Below the pieces are notes generated by a model. That model searched no databases. It was not told the DNA's origin and saw only the letters and a program-made list of their open reading frames with translations. Below, in pieces: positions 24,375 through 34,632 of a stretch of DNA of 64,000 bases. Both the position numbers and the translations under genes were made by a program. The stretch covers positions 1 to 64,000 of the forward strand of contig MVAQ01000018.1 in NCBI GenBank assembly GCA_014825775.1. Direction: 5' to 3'. Every line of letters begins with the position of its first letter. Position 1 is the first letter of the stretch. The stretch is from Krasilnikovozyma curviuscula (lineage: Eukaryota; Basidiomycota; Tremellomycetes; Cystofilobasidiales; Mrakiaceae).

Positions 24375-24845
24375 GAAATCAGTCCAAAACAGTTCCCTCT
24401 CAGACTTCTGAAACTGTCTTCACTCTATGGCTCTATGGAAGAAGATAATGAAATGCTGGAAGTTTTTCTGGCCAGGTTTCAAGGATTGAAATCCCTATAA
24501 GGTCTCTGTGTACAAAAAGTAGATAACATGGATATTTTATCCACTGTCAACACCAGGGCAAGACAACAACTCCTGCTGAGATGAACTTATTAAATCTATT
24601 ATAACGTATGAGGAAGCCTTCGATCAAGTGGAGCAAATGAAGAATTACGTGAGGTTCTCGAATATCGTCTACCACAGAAAGCCTAAATGAAACGTGCAAA
24701 TACATGACACAGCCTGTAAAAGATGCAATGGGCCGGAAAAGATGAGCGAGCAGAACTCAACCAAAACAAAAAGCTTAATAGGAGGATGCATCCCAAGTTC
24801 GATGCTGACTCGTACAACATGTGGGCCCAAAAAAAGACAGCGCAG
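24375..24845 (+). pseudogene. Possible degenerate retroelement gag-like relic
   Basis: The plus strand reads as protein across frames interrupted by stops and frame changes: SMEEDNEMLEVFLARFQGLK, KVDNMDILSTVNTRARQQLL, YEEAFDQVEQMKNYVRF, then a cysteine-containing stretch (HDTACKRCNGPEKM). The order of a helical region followed by a short Cys motif recalls Gag of LTR retrotransposons, and the position right next to a tRNA gene fits known insertion habits. No reverse transcriptase, integrase or LTRs were found, so the call is weak. Confidence 0.25.
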
Positions 24846-24853
24846 ACAAATAA

Positions 24854-24860
24854 GCAAAAA
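24854..24860 (-). terminator. RNA polymerase III T-tract terminator
   Basis: Seven consecutive T on the coding strand, 4 nt after the 3' end of tRNA-Arg. Confidence 0.8.
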
Positions 24861-24864
24861 AATA

Positions 24865-24951
24865 AACCCCACGCGGGGATCGAACCCGCAACCTTAAGAT
24901 GGTCTGCTAATGAATTAGAAGTCTTACGCGCTACCATTACGCCAGCAGGGC
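24865..24951 (-). tRNA. tRNA-Arg (anticodon UCU) with 15-nt intron
   Basis: Read on the minus strand the sequence folds as a cloverleaf: acceptor GCCCTGC with GTGGGGT (three G-U pairs), D arm GCGT-AATGGTA-GCGC, anticodon stem TAAGA with TCTTA, T arm GCGGG-TTCGATC-CCCGC and a T at the discriminator position. The loop CTTCTA..A gives anticodon TCT (UCU), reading AGA arginine codons. A 15-nt intron (24901-24915) sits one base 3' of the anticodon, the canonical nuclear position. A run of seven T on the minus strand (24854-24860) just after the gene is a pol III terminator. A minus-strand open frame through it is spurious. Confidence 0.93.
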
Positions 24952-25504
24952 ATTTGATGACTACAAATGAGGTATTGTACTCCAGTCGCTATCTGAGGCG
25001 TGTTCCCGACCAGCGCGCTCATCTTTATATGAAAAGAGGCAGTGGTATAAAATACTCATAGGCTAGCAGCGTTAAATGGTTCGAACTGAGAATGCTATGA
25101 TTTCCGTTCTTCTTTGCCGGGGACTTTTATAGTGACAATTCCTGAAAGCCCATTCTGAAGAATCAGGTCAATGGTTTCGACCACATAAGCTACCAAACTT
25201 GTATAAGAAATCTTCTGGCAAAACGAATGACACATCATTGTGATGAAAAAAAAACAGTGAATGCATCTCTGGGATAACCAAAATACACAACATAGTGGAA
25301 GGATCACGAAGGCTTCTGAATGGACAGAAAGGAGAAAGGTTAGAGTGAAGGAGAAAAGTATCGATGCAAATGAGGTTCAGGGGTGTAAAACAAGATGAGA
25401 TCGAAGAGAAAATATATTGTCCGAGTGTATTATTATTAGAGCCGCTAAGAATCCCTTGATAATTTTAAGATAAGAGAATGACTGGTCGAAGTGAGAGTGA
25501 TGAA
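24952..25504. other. Intergenic region, no gene seen
   Basis: AT-rich sequence between the tRNA 5' side and the 3' end of the Opy2-like gene. It should contain upstream flank of the tRNA and the polyadenylation region of the neighbour. No family features. Confidence 0.5.
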
Positions 25505-27774
25505 TCACAAGTCAATGTTGAACCCTTTCAAATCATCAACAATACCAGCTGTTGAGATTGATGCTCTGTCCACCGCACTACTACTGCCTCGTGTTCCTTT
25601 ACCCCAATGCTCATCGGCTGGCTGGGGAGACGGACCAGGTGGCATGAAGTCGAAAGCGCCCAGAGAGTACTGGGTCATTCTATCACCACCTTCACTAGTA
25701 CCGCTGACGGAAGACCTCGTACCGCCGCCGATTGGTGGGGGAGGCGGGAGTGTTTCTTGAGAAAGTGATTGTGGGATGGGACTGTGAGTTGCGAAGGGGA
25801 ACGAATTGAGGACAGACTCGTTGGCGATCGATGATGCGAAGCTGTCTTCTCTGCTGTGTTGCTGTTGATTTTGCTCCTTTTGAAGATGTGGTGGTACCAT
25901 TCGCTTCAGAGAGCCACTCCTGAATAGTGGTCCTGTTGGTGTGGCTTCGCCGACTTTAACGACCGTCGCACCTCTAATGACTGCAGTGTGTTGGGCGGAG
26001 AACATGCTCAATCCCGACTGAGAGCTCATTCCACTAGCAGTACTCATTCGGTTGCCATCGGATCCACCAGCTCCGTCTCCCATTCTCATGCCAGACCCAA
26101 GGGATCCCATTGAGAATCTCACGTCGTCTTCGCCAAACGAATGCGTCGATTCAGGGGGAGCGGCTGAGCCAAGGGATAGCGAGTTAGCAAGAGATGAGTG
26201 GTTAAATCGATTAGAGTCAACTATGTGGCTCTGGTCGTCTGCGAAAGGGTTGGTGACGAAGGCGGATGCGACAGCGGATGGGGTGAGTGGTTGTTGTGAA
26301 AGTGGTGACTTAGTAGAGGTACCGCTTGATGACTTTACGGTGACTGATCGATTGAGTGGACTAGGGGAGAAGGCGGAAGGTTGTTTTGAAGAATTAAGAG
26401 CCGGTGGTAATGCCATCAAATTGAGACTTGACGCTTCGCTCGAGCTGGTTGGGAACAGAGGTGGTTGCTGAGGAAGGTTAAGTCTTCCCGAGCCAAACTG
26501 TACAACCGCGGCTCTTTGGGCAACATTGACAGCTCGTTGGCCTGTCATAATGGTTGGTGTATCCATTGCGAATGTAGTCGAGTTGAAGCTAAGGAAACTG
26601 GGTGCGACCGACGCTCTTGATTGAATAGAATCTCCGTCATCAGCACTAATACTTTGAGGTTGAAGAGGTGATCCAATGTTTCTGAAAGAAGACTGGGTTG
26701 GAGTAGCTGACTCCCTTCCTTCCGCTAGAGTTTCCATCGGATTGAGTCGCAGGTTGAGGTCGGGTGAACGAGCAGGTCGGACTGGACCTTGCTGATGCTG
26801 TTGAACGGAAAAGTTGGAAGGTGATGGTGGGACATATGCAATTGGAATGACGTTCGTTGTTCCCTGTGAACCGAATGAGAATGCGCTGGATGCAGCGATT
26901 GATGCTCGGTCGGTGAATGGATTACCACCTTCGACGCCTTCTGTCTGCTGCCCAGTAACAGAGCCATCAGCGGCAATCGGATCGGTCTTCTCAACAAATA
27001 CTGGAGTGAGCACTCTGTTGCTGGGGTGTGAAGGGTCAAGATTGATGGTGGATGATGAGTAAACTCTAACCAGCTTAGGGGCAGTGGGTGGGATGTTGAA
27101 GTCGGCGCTAAGAGGTGAATTAGGTTGAGATCGTACAAGGATCCCTTGCTGTTGACCGGTGGTGAGGAGTTCGTTACGAACTGATGGATTGGGTGAGCGA
27201 TTGAGCGAAAATGTCTCCGCTTCAGCCCTCCTTGCTCGCGCCTCCAGCTGCTCCAGCCTCTCCAAATCACGTTTCTGAAATTCAAACAAAGGTTATCAGT
27301 AAATTGAGATCCAAATAGTCCGAAAAAGCCAGAAGAGCAACCACAAGAAAGTGGGTTTCTTATGCCGGTGACGAACTGACCTTTTTGCGCCTCAAAAACC
27401 ACCACACGCCAACGGAGACGACCAACAGCACCGCAACGACCGGTCCAGCGATGACTCCCGGATTTATTCCACTACTACTCGTAGAAGTTCCACCGATACA
27501 GCTCACATACGCGCAAGTTGTTTTGGTCCTGTGCAGAAGGTGACAAAATGTGCCGGGCAGGAAACAAAGTTAATGTTTGCAGAATCAGTGTCTTTGTTTC
27601 CGTTGAACCCAGAAGAAGCCAAACATACCTTGCTACCTGAACACACGTCTGTCCAGCTGAGCAGTTGCAAGTCACCGCAGTCGTCGGACAGTCGATATCC
27701 CTCCTAGACAACGAAAGCAGTCGAGAGGTGTCAGAAAGTTTGACCATTCGATGCTGATTTCCTTTGAATTCCAT
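25505..27774 (-). CDS. Opy2-like single-pass membrane anchor
   Basis: Probable plasma-membrane anchor of the HOG osmostress pathway, where Opy2 recruits the Ste50-Ste11 module. The extracellular N-terminus has a Cys-rich motif, CPTTAVTCNCSAGQTC followed by TTCAYVSC after an intron, matching the Opy2 N-terminal domain pattern. A transmembrane helix follows (PGVIAGPVVAVLLVVSVGVW) with the stop-transfer sequence FLRRKKKR. An exon of about 590 codons then encodes a cytoplasmic, serine/proline/glutamine-rich disordered tail, starting with a charged helix (DLERLEQLEARARRAEAE) and ending AGIVDDLKGFNIDL at 25505. The start at 27774 (MEFKGNQHRM) is provisional; an acceptor just before the Cys domain could join a different first exon, and there is no clear signal peptide. 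Family assignment rests on the Cys motif and topology. Confidence 0.7.
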
Positions 27775-28607
27775 CCTGCCGAAGCTTCGGACCGTCTAAC
27801 ACTGCTCTTATCACCAACAAAGCAGAATTTCAGCATTACATGGAATTTTCAGGCGTCAAGGGGTATCACCCGTCAGCCGTTTCGACGTGAAAGGGCTTAC
27901 GGATGCTAACGTTTCCCTAGGGGATCTAGGGGATCTACTATCTTGCCAGCGTTGTGGTCGTCAAAAGTATCTTCTGCTTGACTTCACTTCGACCAGGAAT
28001 TTCGAAGCTAACCAAGGAAAGGGAATGGGAAGGAACGTCTATTCCAGAGACAGGCGAACGCGCACGCAGCCCGTGCCCACCAAACGAGAATAAACGAGTG
28101 ACTTGAGTGTCCTGCTGTTCTCTTCCACTGCTCAGACAGGACGAGCAGGATTTCTAGCTGGTGGTATCGAGAGCTGCTGTCGGTATGATCCTGCGGCCCC
28201 TTGACGGTCTGCTGAAGACAAAAGGACCGCAGCGCGTGCGCCTCAATCAAAATCAGGGGTTTGATTCTCGAGAATTTTTGTTTCGGCAAATCTCTGCTGC
28301 TTGCTATATGAGAGAGAAAAAATATACAGAGGAGTTTTAGCTAGCTAGTATTCAATAACATAAGCTTCGTTAAGAGCGCACGCGCCACCAGCTGTCTTCA
28401 CATGCGAGCGCGATCATATATGCGACAAGGATATCAGTGGAGGCATGTCTGCATATGGATCAGCCGCTTCTATCTTTGGTATAAGTGGTAGTAGATTGAT
28501 GACCCCCTGCTGAGATAGATTGGCGGGCGGAGCCAGCCGTGTTGTGAGAGAGAGAAAGGCCGCGTATAGCTCATCATATGTTTCCTATAAGAAAGCCAAA
28601 GAAGACT
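27775..28607. other. Intergenic region, no gene seen
   Basis: About 0.83 kb of promoter and 3' flank between two minus-strand genes. It includes a short direct repeat of CTAGGGGATCT near 27917-27937. The open frames present are short and lack protein features. Confidence 0.5.
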
Positions 28608-30165
28608 CTAGGTCAGTGTTTGGATCAATGAACTATATTTTGAAGTACTAACTGCTGAAACACCATACTTGGAGCACCAATTCCCACTGAGCGACAGCTT
28701 CTCCAGCTCTCCAAAACACCTCTTCAGCAGCCTCAGCATCTCAGGAGTGATGCACACTACATTGTCGTGCAAGTAAGCCTGAGCATCTATGCCAACCAAG
28801 TGAGCCTCCCCGTCGAACTCGTCTCGATGAAAATCCAAAATCATCCCACTCAACCGCCAGTCTGCAAAAACTGACTCATCTACCGCTGTCCAACCTTTCG
28901 TACTGAACGTATTTTCCTTCTTCTGACTCAGCTCTCTAATCTCGCCAAGTACAATGAGGGCTGGGATTTCGTCTGAATCCGTGCTGATGATGACGGCTTC
29001 AATCATGAGCCGGTGAAGCTTTGGATGAGATTTCAAAACATCACACAGCCAGAATGGTGAGAGTGATGTGAACGCATCTGACGCATGAACGATGATGTAG
29101 AGCTCCTCTAACTCGGGTACTGGAAAAGATATGAGGGACTGGATGAGGTGGATGGGAAGCTCGGAGGGTGTGGACGGAGAAGTGAGGTGTATGGTGAGAG
29201 TTCGGACAGTGAGATTCACGGATTGGAACCAAGGATACATTTCATCGAAGAAGCTGTGCTTGTTAGGCAGGCTATCTAGCATCTCATAAAGGTACGATTG
29301 TCCACCGCTACCCGTAATTCCAACGCCTTGTGGAGAGAGTTCGATGCCGCAGACCTCTACTGTCTTTGTTGAAGCAGGCATGCCTGATATTGGTTTAAGC
29401 AGAGTAGAACGGATATCTCGAAACCATCCTCCATAGCGGAATGTTTTGATTGAAGGGTGGTGAATGATGGCGTTTTGAAGAGGGATAGGTAGTGATAGGT
29501 CTCGACCAAGTGAAAGAAGTTGGAGGTTCATGAGTCGAGGGAGGACGTTTTCTCCCAAAATTTGAGAGATGTTGAAAGGTGATAAACAATTGCAATATGG
29601 ACATGGCATGGGATTCCAGATGTGAGAATTTAAAGATTCCGATGGTGAAATGTAGATCTCCCTACAAGTAAAAGGAAATTGCTGAATTAGATGTGAAAAC
29701 ACACATCGCCGGTGGGAGACTCACTTCACCAGTGGAGACAGATGAGATTTTAATGATACACAGGATAGGTTAATTGCAGTGTCGAAAGAAAATACGTGCA
29801 TCGTGTGAAAGATGATCGGGTCGCACAACTGAACGTAAACATGTCATTGTTTGCGTTGCCAATTTTACCGAGCATCACGAACGGTCACTCACACTTCTTA
29901 ATCTCCGATTTACTCCCCTTAACTGCTTGAGAGTCTGTTTTGTAGCTCTCCCTGTGATATTGTCTACCAGGTGATGGCCAATAATCTCGTTCAAGACTTC
30001 CGTAGGCTGGGACGTGAGAATATCCTTCGGGTCTTGAGCAACAAAAGTATCTCCCCGTCTATTGTAACTTTCTTGGAAGGTGTGTAAACTGAAATGCTGA
30101 TCTTCAGGTTCATTTTGTACAGGAATAAGTTCAAATAATTCTGACTGCATTTGGGACGTAGACAT
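28608..30165 (-). CDS. F-box-like protein
   Basis: Probable substrate adaptor of an SCF ubiquitin ligase. Exon 1 (30165 to about 29893) encodes an acidic N-terminus and an F-box-like helix set, LTSQPTEVLNEIIGHHLVDN followed by TLKQLRGVNRRLRS, which has the LP/I..I....L..L....C/VNR spacing of the motif. Exon 2 (CDPIIFHTMHVF...HLSPLVK) and the large last exon encode a repeat-rich region with leucine-rich segments (LPRLMNLQLLSLGRDLSLP, VPELEELYIIV, CFGELEKLSLSGNW), typical of the LRR-type substrate domains in basidiomycete F-box families. It ends at 28608. Such proteins are numerous and fast-evolving in basidiomycetes, so the target is unknown. Cullin-1, the scaffold of the same complex, lies at 51.9-55.9 kb, without implying linkage. 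Confidence 0.65.
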
Positions 30166-31204
30166 CTGAACGAAACTCCAATAAGAATTCAGAATCTGTG
30201 AAGCTGGAGGGATGTTAATCTCTCTTAGATGAAGGTGGAAGTAGACGGATAAACATCAAATAATGAATTAGAATGCTGTCTCCTAGAATAGCTTGACTGC
30301 CCAGGACTGCTGGACCGTTCAGCGTCTTGACCTATGAGGTCCTTTCATGGCGTCAGACCGACTGCAGAGGAGGCTCAAATGAGATGACGCCCTTGGCTCT
30401 GAGGCTTGTTGTGCATGAGAAAGAAACCAATATATTATCATCATGAACGAATTTATTAGTTGTGGTAGTCTAAGCATTGGACAGCTTATGAGCGTAACTA
30501 CTTAAGAGCTGGATTTGGTGAGCGGTTGCCAGCAGCTATCGCAAGCAAAGACCATGGTACGTTTTGGGCAATGATTGAGCCATTTATCCTGATGAAGTCA
30601 TCGGCGTCCTTCTTGTATGATGCGAGTGCGTGTTTATAGTGTCGATAGATCTGGTGATTAGAGCGCCACTGGGTGGCCGGTGGTTTGTTTACATTTTGTT
30701 GGATAGCACATTCCTGTTCATCACCGACTTCAACTAAAGTCTGAGATTTTCAACTTGACAACAAAGCTTTCTTAACCTGTGCTCACCCGAATATACGGAA
30801 GTATGTCTAGCAATCTTACAATTCTCCCTTCGTAGTAGTGGCGGCTTCCTCCAGTAAATTCTGCTGCGAATCAGACGAGGTTGGTCTGTTCCAAACCACC
30901 TACAACATTGTCCAAGCTTGCGTTGAGCCATTTACAAATTAGGTTCCAGTAGTATGTCCTTTTAGTTCTGTTGTTCCAGCCTGTGTCAAAATTTACTTAT
31001 ATACCTCGCTCTTTCAGCAGACCTCGTTCTCAAATTTTGTTGGAGCTAGTTTGAGGATCCAGAAGTTCCCAGGGTACCTAAGTCCATTCTCGGTTAGCTC
31101 AGAATTCCTCTTTTCATGCCAGCTAGCTGTTTGAGCTGATTCTTCAGCTTCCATTATGGCCTAATTGTTCTCAGGAAGGTCCTCACCCTTTCCCAGCTTC
31201 AGCC
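30166..31204. other. Divergent intergenic region, no gene seen
   Basis: About 1 kb between the F-box gene and UTP14. It has no convincing open frame; a 65-codon minus-strand frame at 30734-30931 lacks domain features. Presumed to hold both promoters. Confidence 0.5.
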
Positions 31205-34200
31205 ATGCCTAAATCATCCAGACTCAACAAGCCAACCCCATCAAAGGGTAAAGGCAAAGTATTTTCGTCTTCCCAGTACTCAAACCCTAAGACTTCAAAG
31301 CTGAATTCCTCATCAGGCCTCTCCAAGAAGGAAGCCAGTGAAGCCGCATATCTTGCTCGACAGGCTCGTAAAAATCCAGCACTCGACATTGATCCAAGTG
31401 AAATATTTGACTTTGAAGCTGGCAAACATCATCGGTCTTCTGTCGGAACTGACTTGACGAGGGAGGAAGAATCTGGCTCCAGGGATAAGGTCGGTCGAGC
31501 GAGGAAGACTGCTTCAGCCAAGAAGAAGAGCAGACAAGGGGATGAAATGGACGAGGAACATGACGAGGATGAAGATAATGATGAAGAAGATGAGGTGGAT
31601 GAAGATGCAATCAAGGAAAAGATTCGAAAAATGGTCGCCGGCAACGACGATGGGATTGTCCTCTCTGAAGACGATGAAGATATCGACTCGGACGACGCCT
31701 GGGAAGAAGGTGCAGAGGATCAAATGGATTGGTCAACAGCTTTCGTCAGTAAAAAGTCGGCCCCTGAATGGAAGGAGGTCGATGAAGAAGAGGCCAACTA
31801 CTCAACTGAATCAGACGACGAAGAAGGTGCCGATTTCTTGGCTAATCTGTTGGATTCGGACGCTGAAGCTGAAGGATCAAGTAATTCCTCTGTTGATGGA
31901 ATGGATGATGATGAAGATGAAGAAGATGGTCTGTCGAAGCTCGGCTCTCTAATTGGGAAGTTGTCTTCGTCCAAGGGCAAGAGGAAGGCTGACGAAGATG
32001 ACAACGCTGGAGATGAAGCAAAAATTCAAAAGAGAAGAGTACTGAAGGATAGAGGTGAAGACGGCCGACGAGAAGGTGAATTTGGTGCACCTTTGACCAC
32101 CGGTTAGTCAACCTTTACTGCTGATGCTCGACGCCTCTAAACTGACAGGGTGGTTCTGTCAGCTTCCAAACTATCTCTTGCAACTCTTCTTCAACCTCTT
32201 TCTAATAGTCCGAGCTCATCTACATCCGCTCTCTTAAAATCGTTGGCACCTGCTCCTCTTGCTGCCCCTCTTGGCCTGAGAGCACAGGATAAATTATCTC
32301 GTGAAGCTGCTTATGAACAGACAAAGAGTGAAGTTGACAAATGGGGGCCATCCATGAAAAGAATCAAAGAAGTAAGATGATGTTTCGTCAAACGCTTCAC
32401 CAAAACTTCTGACACTGTTTTCCGTCCCAGGCCGAATACCTCTCCTTCCCGCTCCAGGCTCAGCCCAAGCCCAAAGCATCAGCGGCAGAGCTCTCATCTA
32501 AGTTCAAACCCACCAATGATCTTGAGAGTGCCGTCTCCAATCTCCTTGCAACTGCTCAAATGTCTGAACAATCCCTCGCCAAGTCAGAAACTCTCGCCAT
32601 GGCCAACCTCACGATGGAAGAAGTCCAGGCTCGTCGGAGTGAACTTGCTCGAATGAGAGAGTTGATGTTCAGGGCGGAAACTAAAGCCAAGAGGGTTGCG
32701 AAGATCAAAAGTAAAGCGTATCGAAAGATCGCGAAGAAAGATCGACTTAAGACTGATGAGAAGCTGCGTGAGGCTGGTCTGTTGGATGACGAAGAAGAAG
32801 CTCACAAGGCTGAGAGGGAGAGGGCTAGAGAGAGGGCAACTCTCAGGCATAAGAACACCGGCAAATGGGCCAAGAGCATGCTGGAACGGGAGAGTGAGTT
32901 GGATGTGGATCAACGAAGAGAACTCCACGAACAGCTTAATCGTGGTGAAGATCTCAAGAAGAAAATCCAAGGATACGGGAATGAGTCCGACGAAGAAGAT
33001 GATGATGACATCGATGATCCAGAAGAAGCTCGTCGCAGAGCATTTGACGAGCTCGACCGTGTAGACGACTCAGCTTCAGACGAATTCATTGATGTTGGTG
33101 GAAGCTCGAAGAAGAAAGGTCTGATGGAAATGAAGTTCATGAAGGATGCTATGGCGAGAAACATGGCCAAGGTTGGTGAAGAGTCAAGAGCTGCCAGGGA
33201 GGCATTGGAGAAACTTGGGATACTGGAAGACGGTGTTGACTCGGATCTTGAGTCTGAAGATGAAGGCGCTGCTCAGAAGACCACCATGACAAATGTTGGT
33301 GGTAATTCGGGTCGTATGGTGTTCTCGTCCAACGCTACTAGCGGATTGAAGGTATGCTATCCAGTGTTACGTGTTGTTAAATGCATTTTAACTTGTTCCA
33401 TCTTGACAGTCGGCACCAGCTCCTTATGCCAAACCACCATCTGAATCCTCTTTTGCGTCATCCCACACTCTTCAATCATCACTACCGCATCAGTCACCAC
33501 CACTCAATGAATCTGAAGATACTGAGTCCAACCCTTGGCTTGCGACCGCACCGCCGTCAGTGAAGATCGCCCGAAAGAACAACATCGTCGGTTCAGCTTC
33601 TGCTAAATCTGGAGCAGATAAGTCGGCTTTAGGTATCAGAAAGTCTCTGGCGAAGGTTGAAGAAGCGAAAGAGAGGGAAAGAGAAGACGCGATGGTCCAG
33701 ATTGACTTCAACGACATTTCAGTCGGGCACCTATCTTCAAAAAAGGGTAAAGGGAGGGTCGTTTCGGACAACGCAATAGCAGAAGACGATGATGATGATG
33801 ACGATGATGAGGTCCACTACAGCAACGGTACTATGGCTTTCAAGCAGAGGGATCTCGTTGCTGAAGCTTTCGCTGCTGATAATGTTGTTGAGGTGAGTTC
33901 CTTTATCGCGGCTCAGTAGTTTAATTCTTTAAGTTCAAAAACTTAAACTGTTTCCTCTTGCTGCTTTAAGGAGTTTGCGGAACAGAAGAGAAGAGAGCAG
34001 GAAGCAGACGCTCCTATGGACGAGGATATTACTCTGCCGGGATGGGTGAGTGGCAAGGTTTTTCTGCTCAGATGCTCTCCTTCTAATTCCAGTCTATACT
34101 CTCTATTATTCAGGGAAATTGGGGAGGAAAAGGTGTGAAGAAGAACAAGAATGCCAAAAAGTTCATAAAACACGTCCCAGGTCTCGAGGTCTCCAAGCGA

Positions 34201-34510
34201 AGAGATTTTGGTCGAGCCAATGTCATCATATCCGAACGAAAAGACAAGAAGGTTGCTAAATATCAAACAAAAGATCTCCCTTATCCTTATACCAGCGCTG
34301 CTCAATATGAGGCTTCGCTCAGTCTACCAATCGGAACCGAATGGTCGACTAGGAACACTCACCAGAAGCTGACTATGCCCAGAGTCACAAAGAAGGTAAG
34401 CTCCAGGACAGCGATTGTCTTTCTTAAATGTCCATCTTCTGATGCGTTCGCCTCTTTCGCTTCGCTTATAGATGGGAGCCATCATCGATCCGTTAGCAAA
34501 GCTGTATTAA
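31205..34510 (+). CDS. UTP14: Utp14, small-subunit processome component
   Basis: Nucleolar protein of the U3 snoRNP/SSU processome needed for 18S rRNA maturation; in yeast it activates the helicase Dhr1. The N-terminal exon (31205 to about 32103) is basic then strongly acidic, with DEDIDSDDAWEEG, a hallmark of the family. A later exon has ELMFRAETKAKRVAKIKSK followed by AYRKIAKKDR, the conserved Utp14 core, and KWAKSMLERE. The C-terminus has ITLPGWGNWGGKGVKK and FGRANVIISERKDKK, then YQTKDLPYPYTSAAQYEAS. The last exon is short (MGAIIDPLAKLY, stop 34508-34510) after a TATAG acceptor. At least six introns. Convergent with the Zn2Cys6 gene that ends at 34633. Confidence 0.95.
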
Positions 34511-34632
34511 AGTTGTGTTCGATTTGTTTTGCTGTGCTTTGTAGATCAGTGGCTCGCATCTGTATCTCACTTTCTTCTGCCAAAATATTATGTGAAGTGA
34601 AAAAAAATCGTCATTCGGAGCTCTCATTGTAT
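34511..34632. other. Short convergent intergenic region
   Basis: Only 122 bp separate the stop codons of UTP14 and the next gene, so the two 3' untranslated regions probably overlap. Confidence 0.6.

Larger units (their letters stand above)
23374..24864. other. Gene-poor region upstream of GDH2
   Basis: About 1.5 kb between GDH2 and a tRNA. It should contain the GDH2 promoter. It holds the 10-bp triplicate repeat and, in its right half, a coding-like but stop-riddled stretch (separate entries). Minus-strand open frames at 23376-24049 lack protein features and overlap the likely promoter. Confidence 0.5.

Noticed and set aside
24683..24937. 84-codon minus-strand frame
   Set aside because: It reads through the tRNA-Arg gene, whose cloverleaf is complete.
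26052..26471. 139-codon plus-strand frame
   Set aside because: Antisense to the long Opy2-like tail exon; a compositional shadow.
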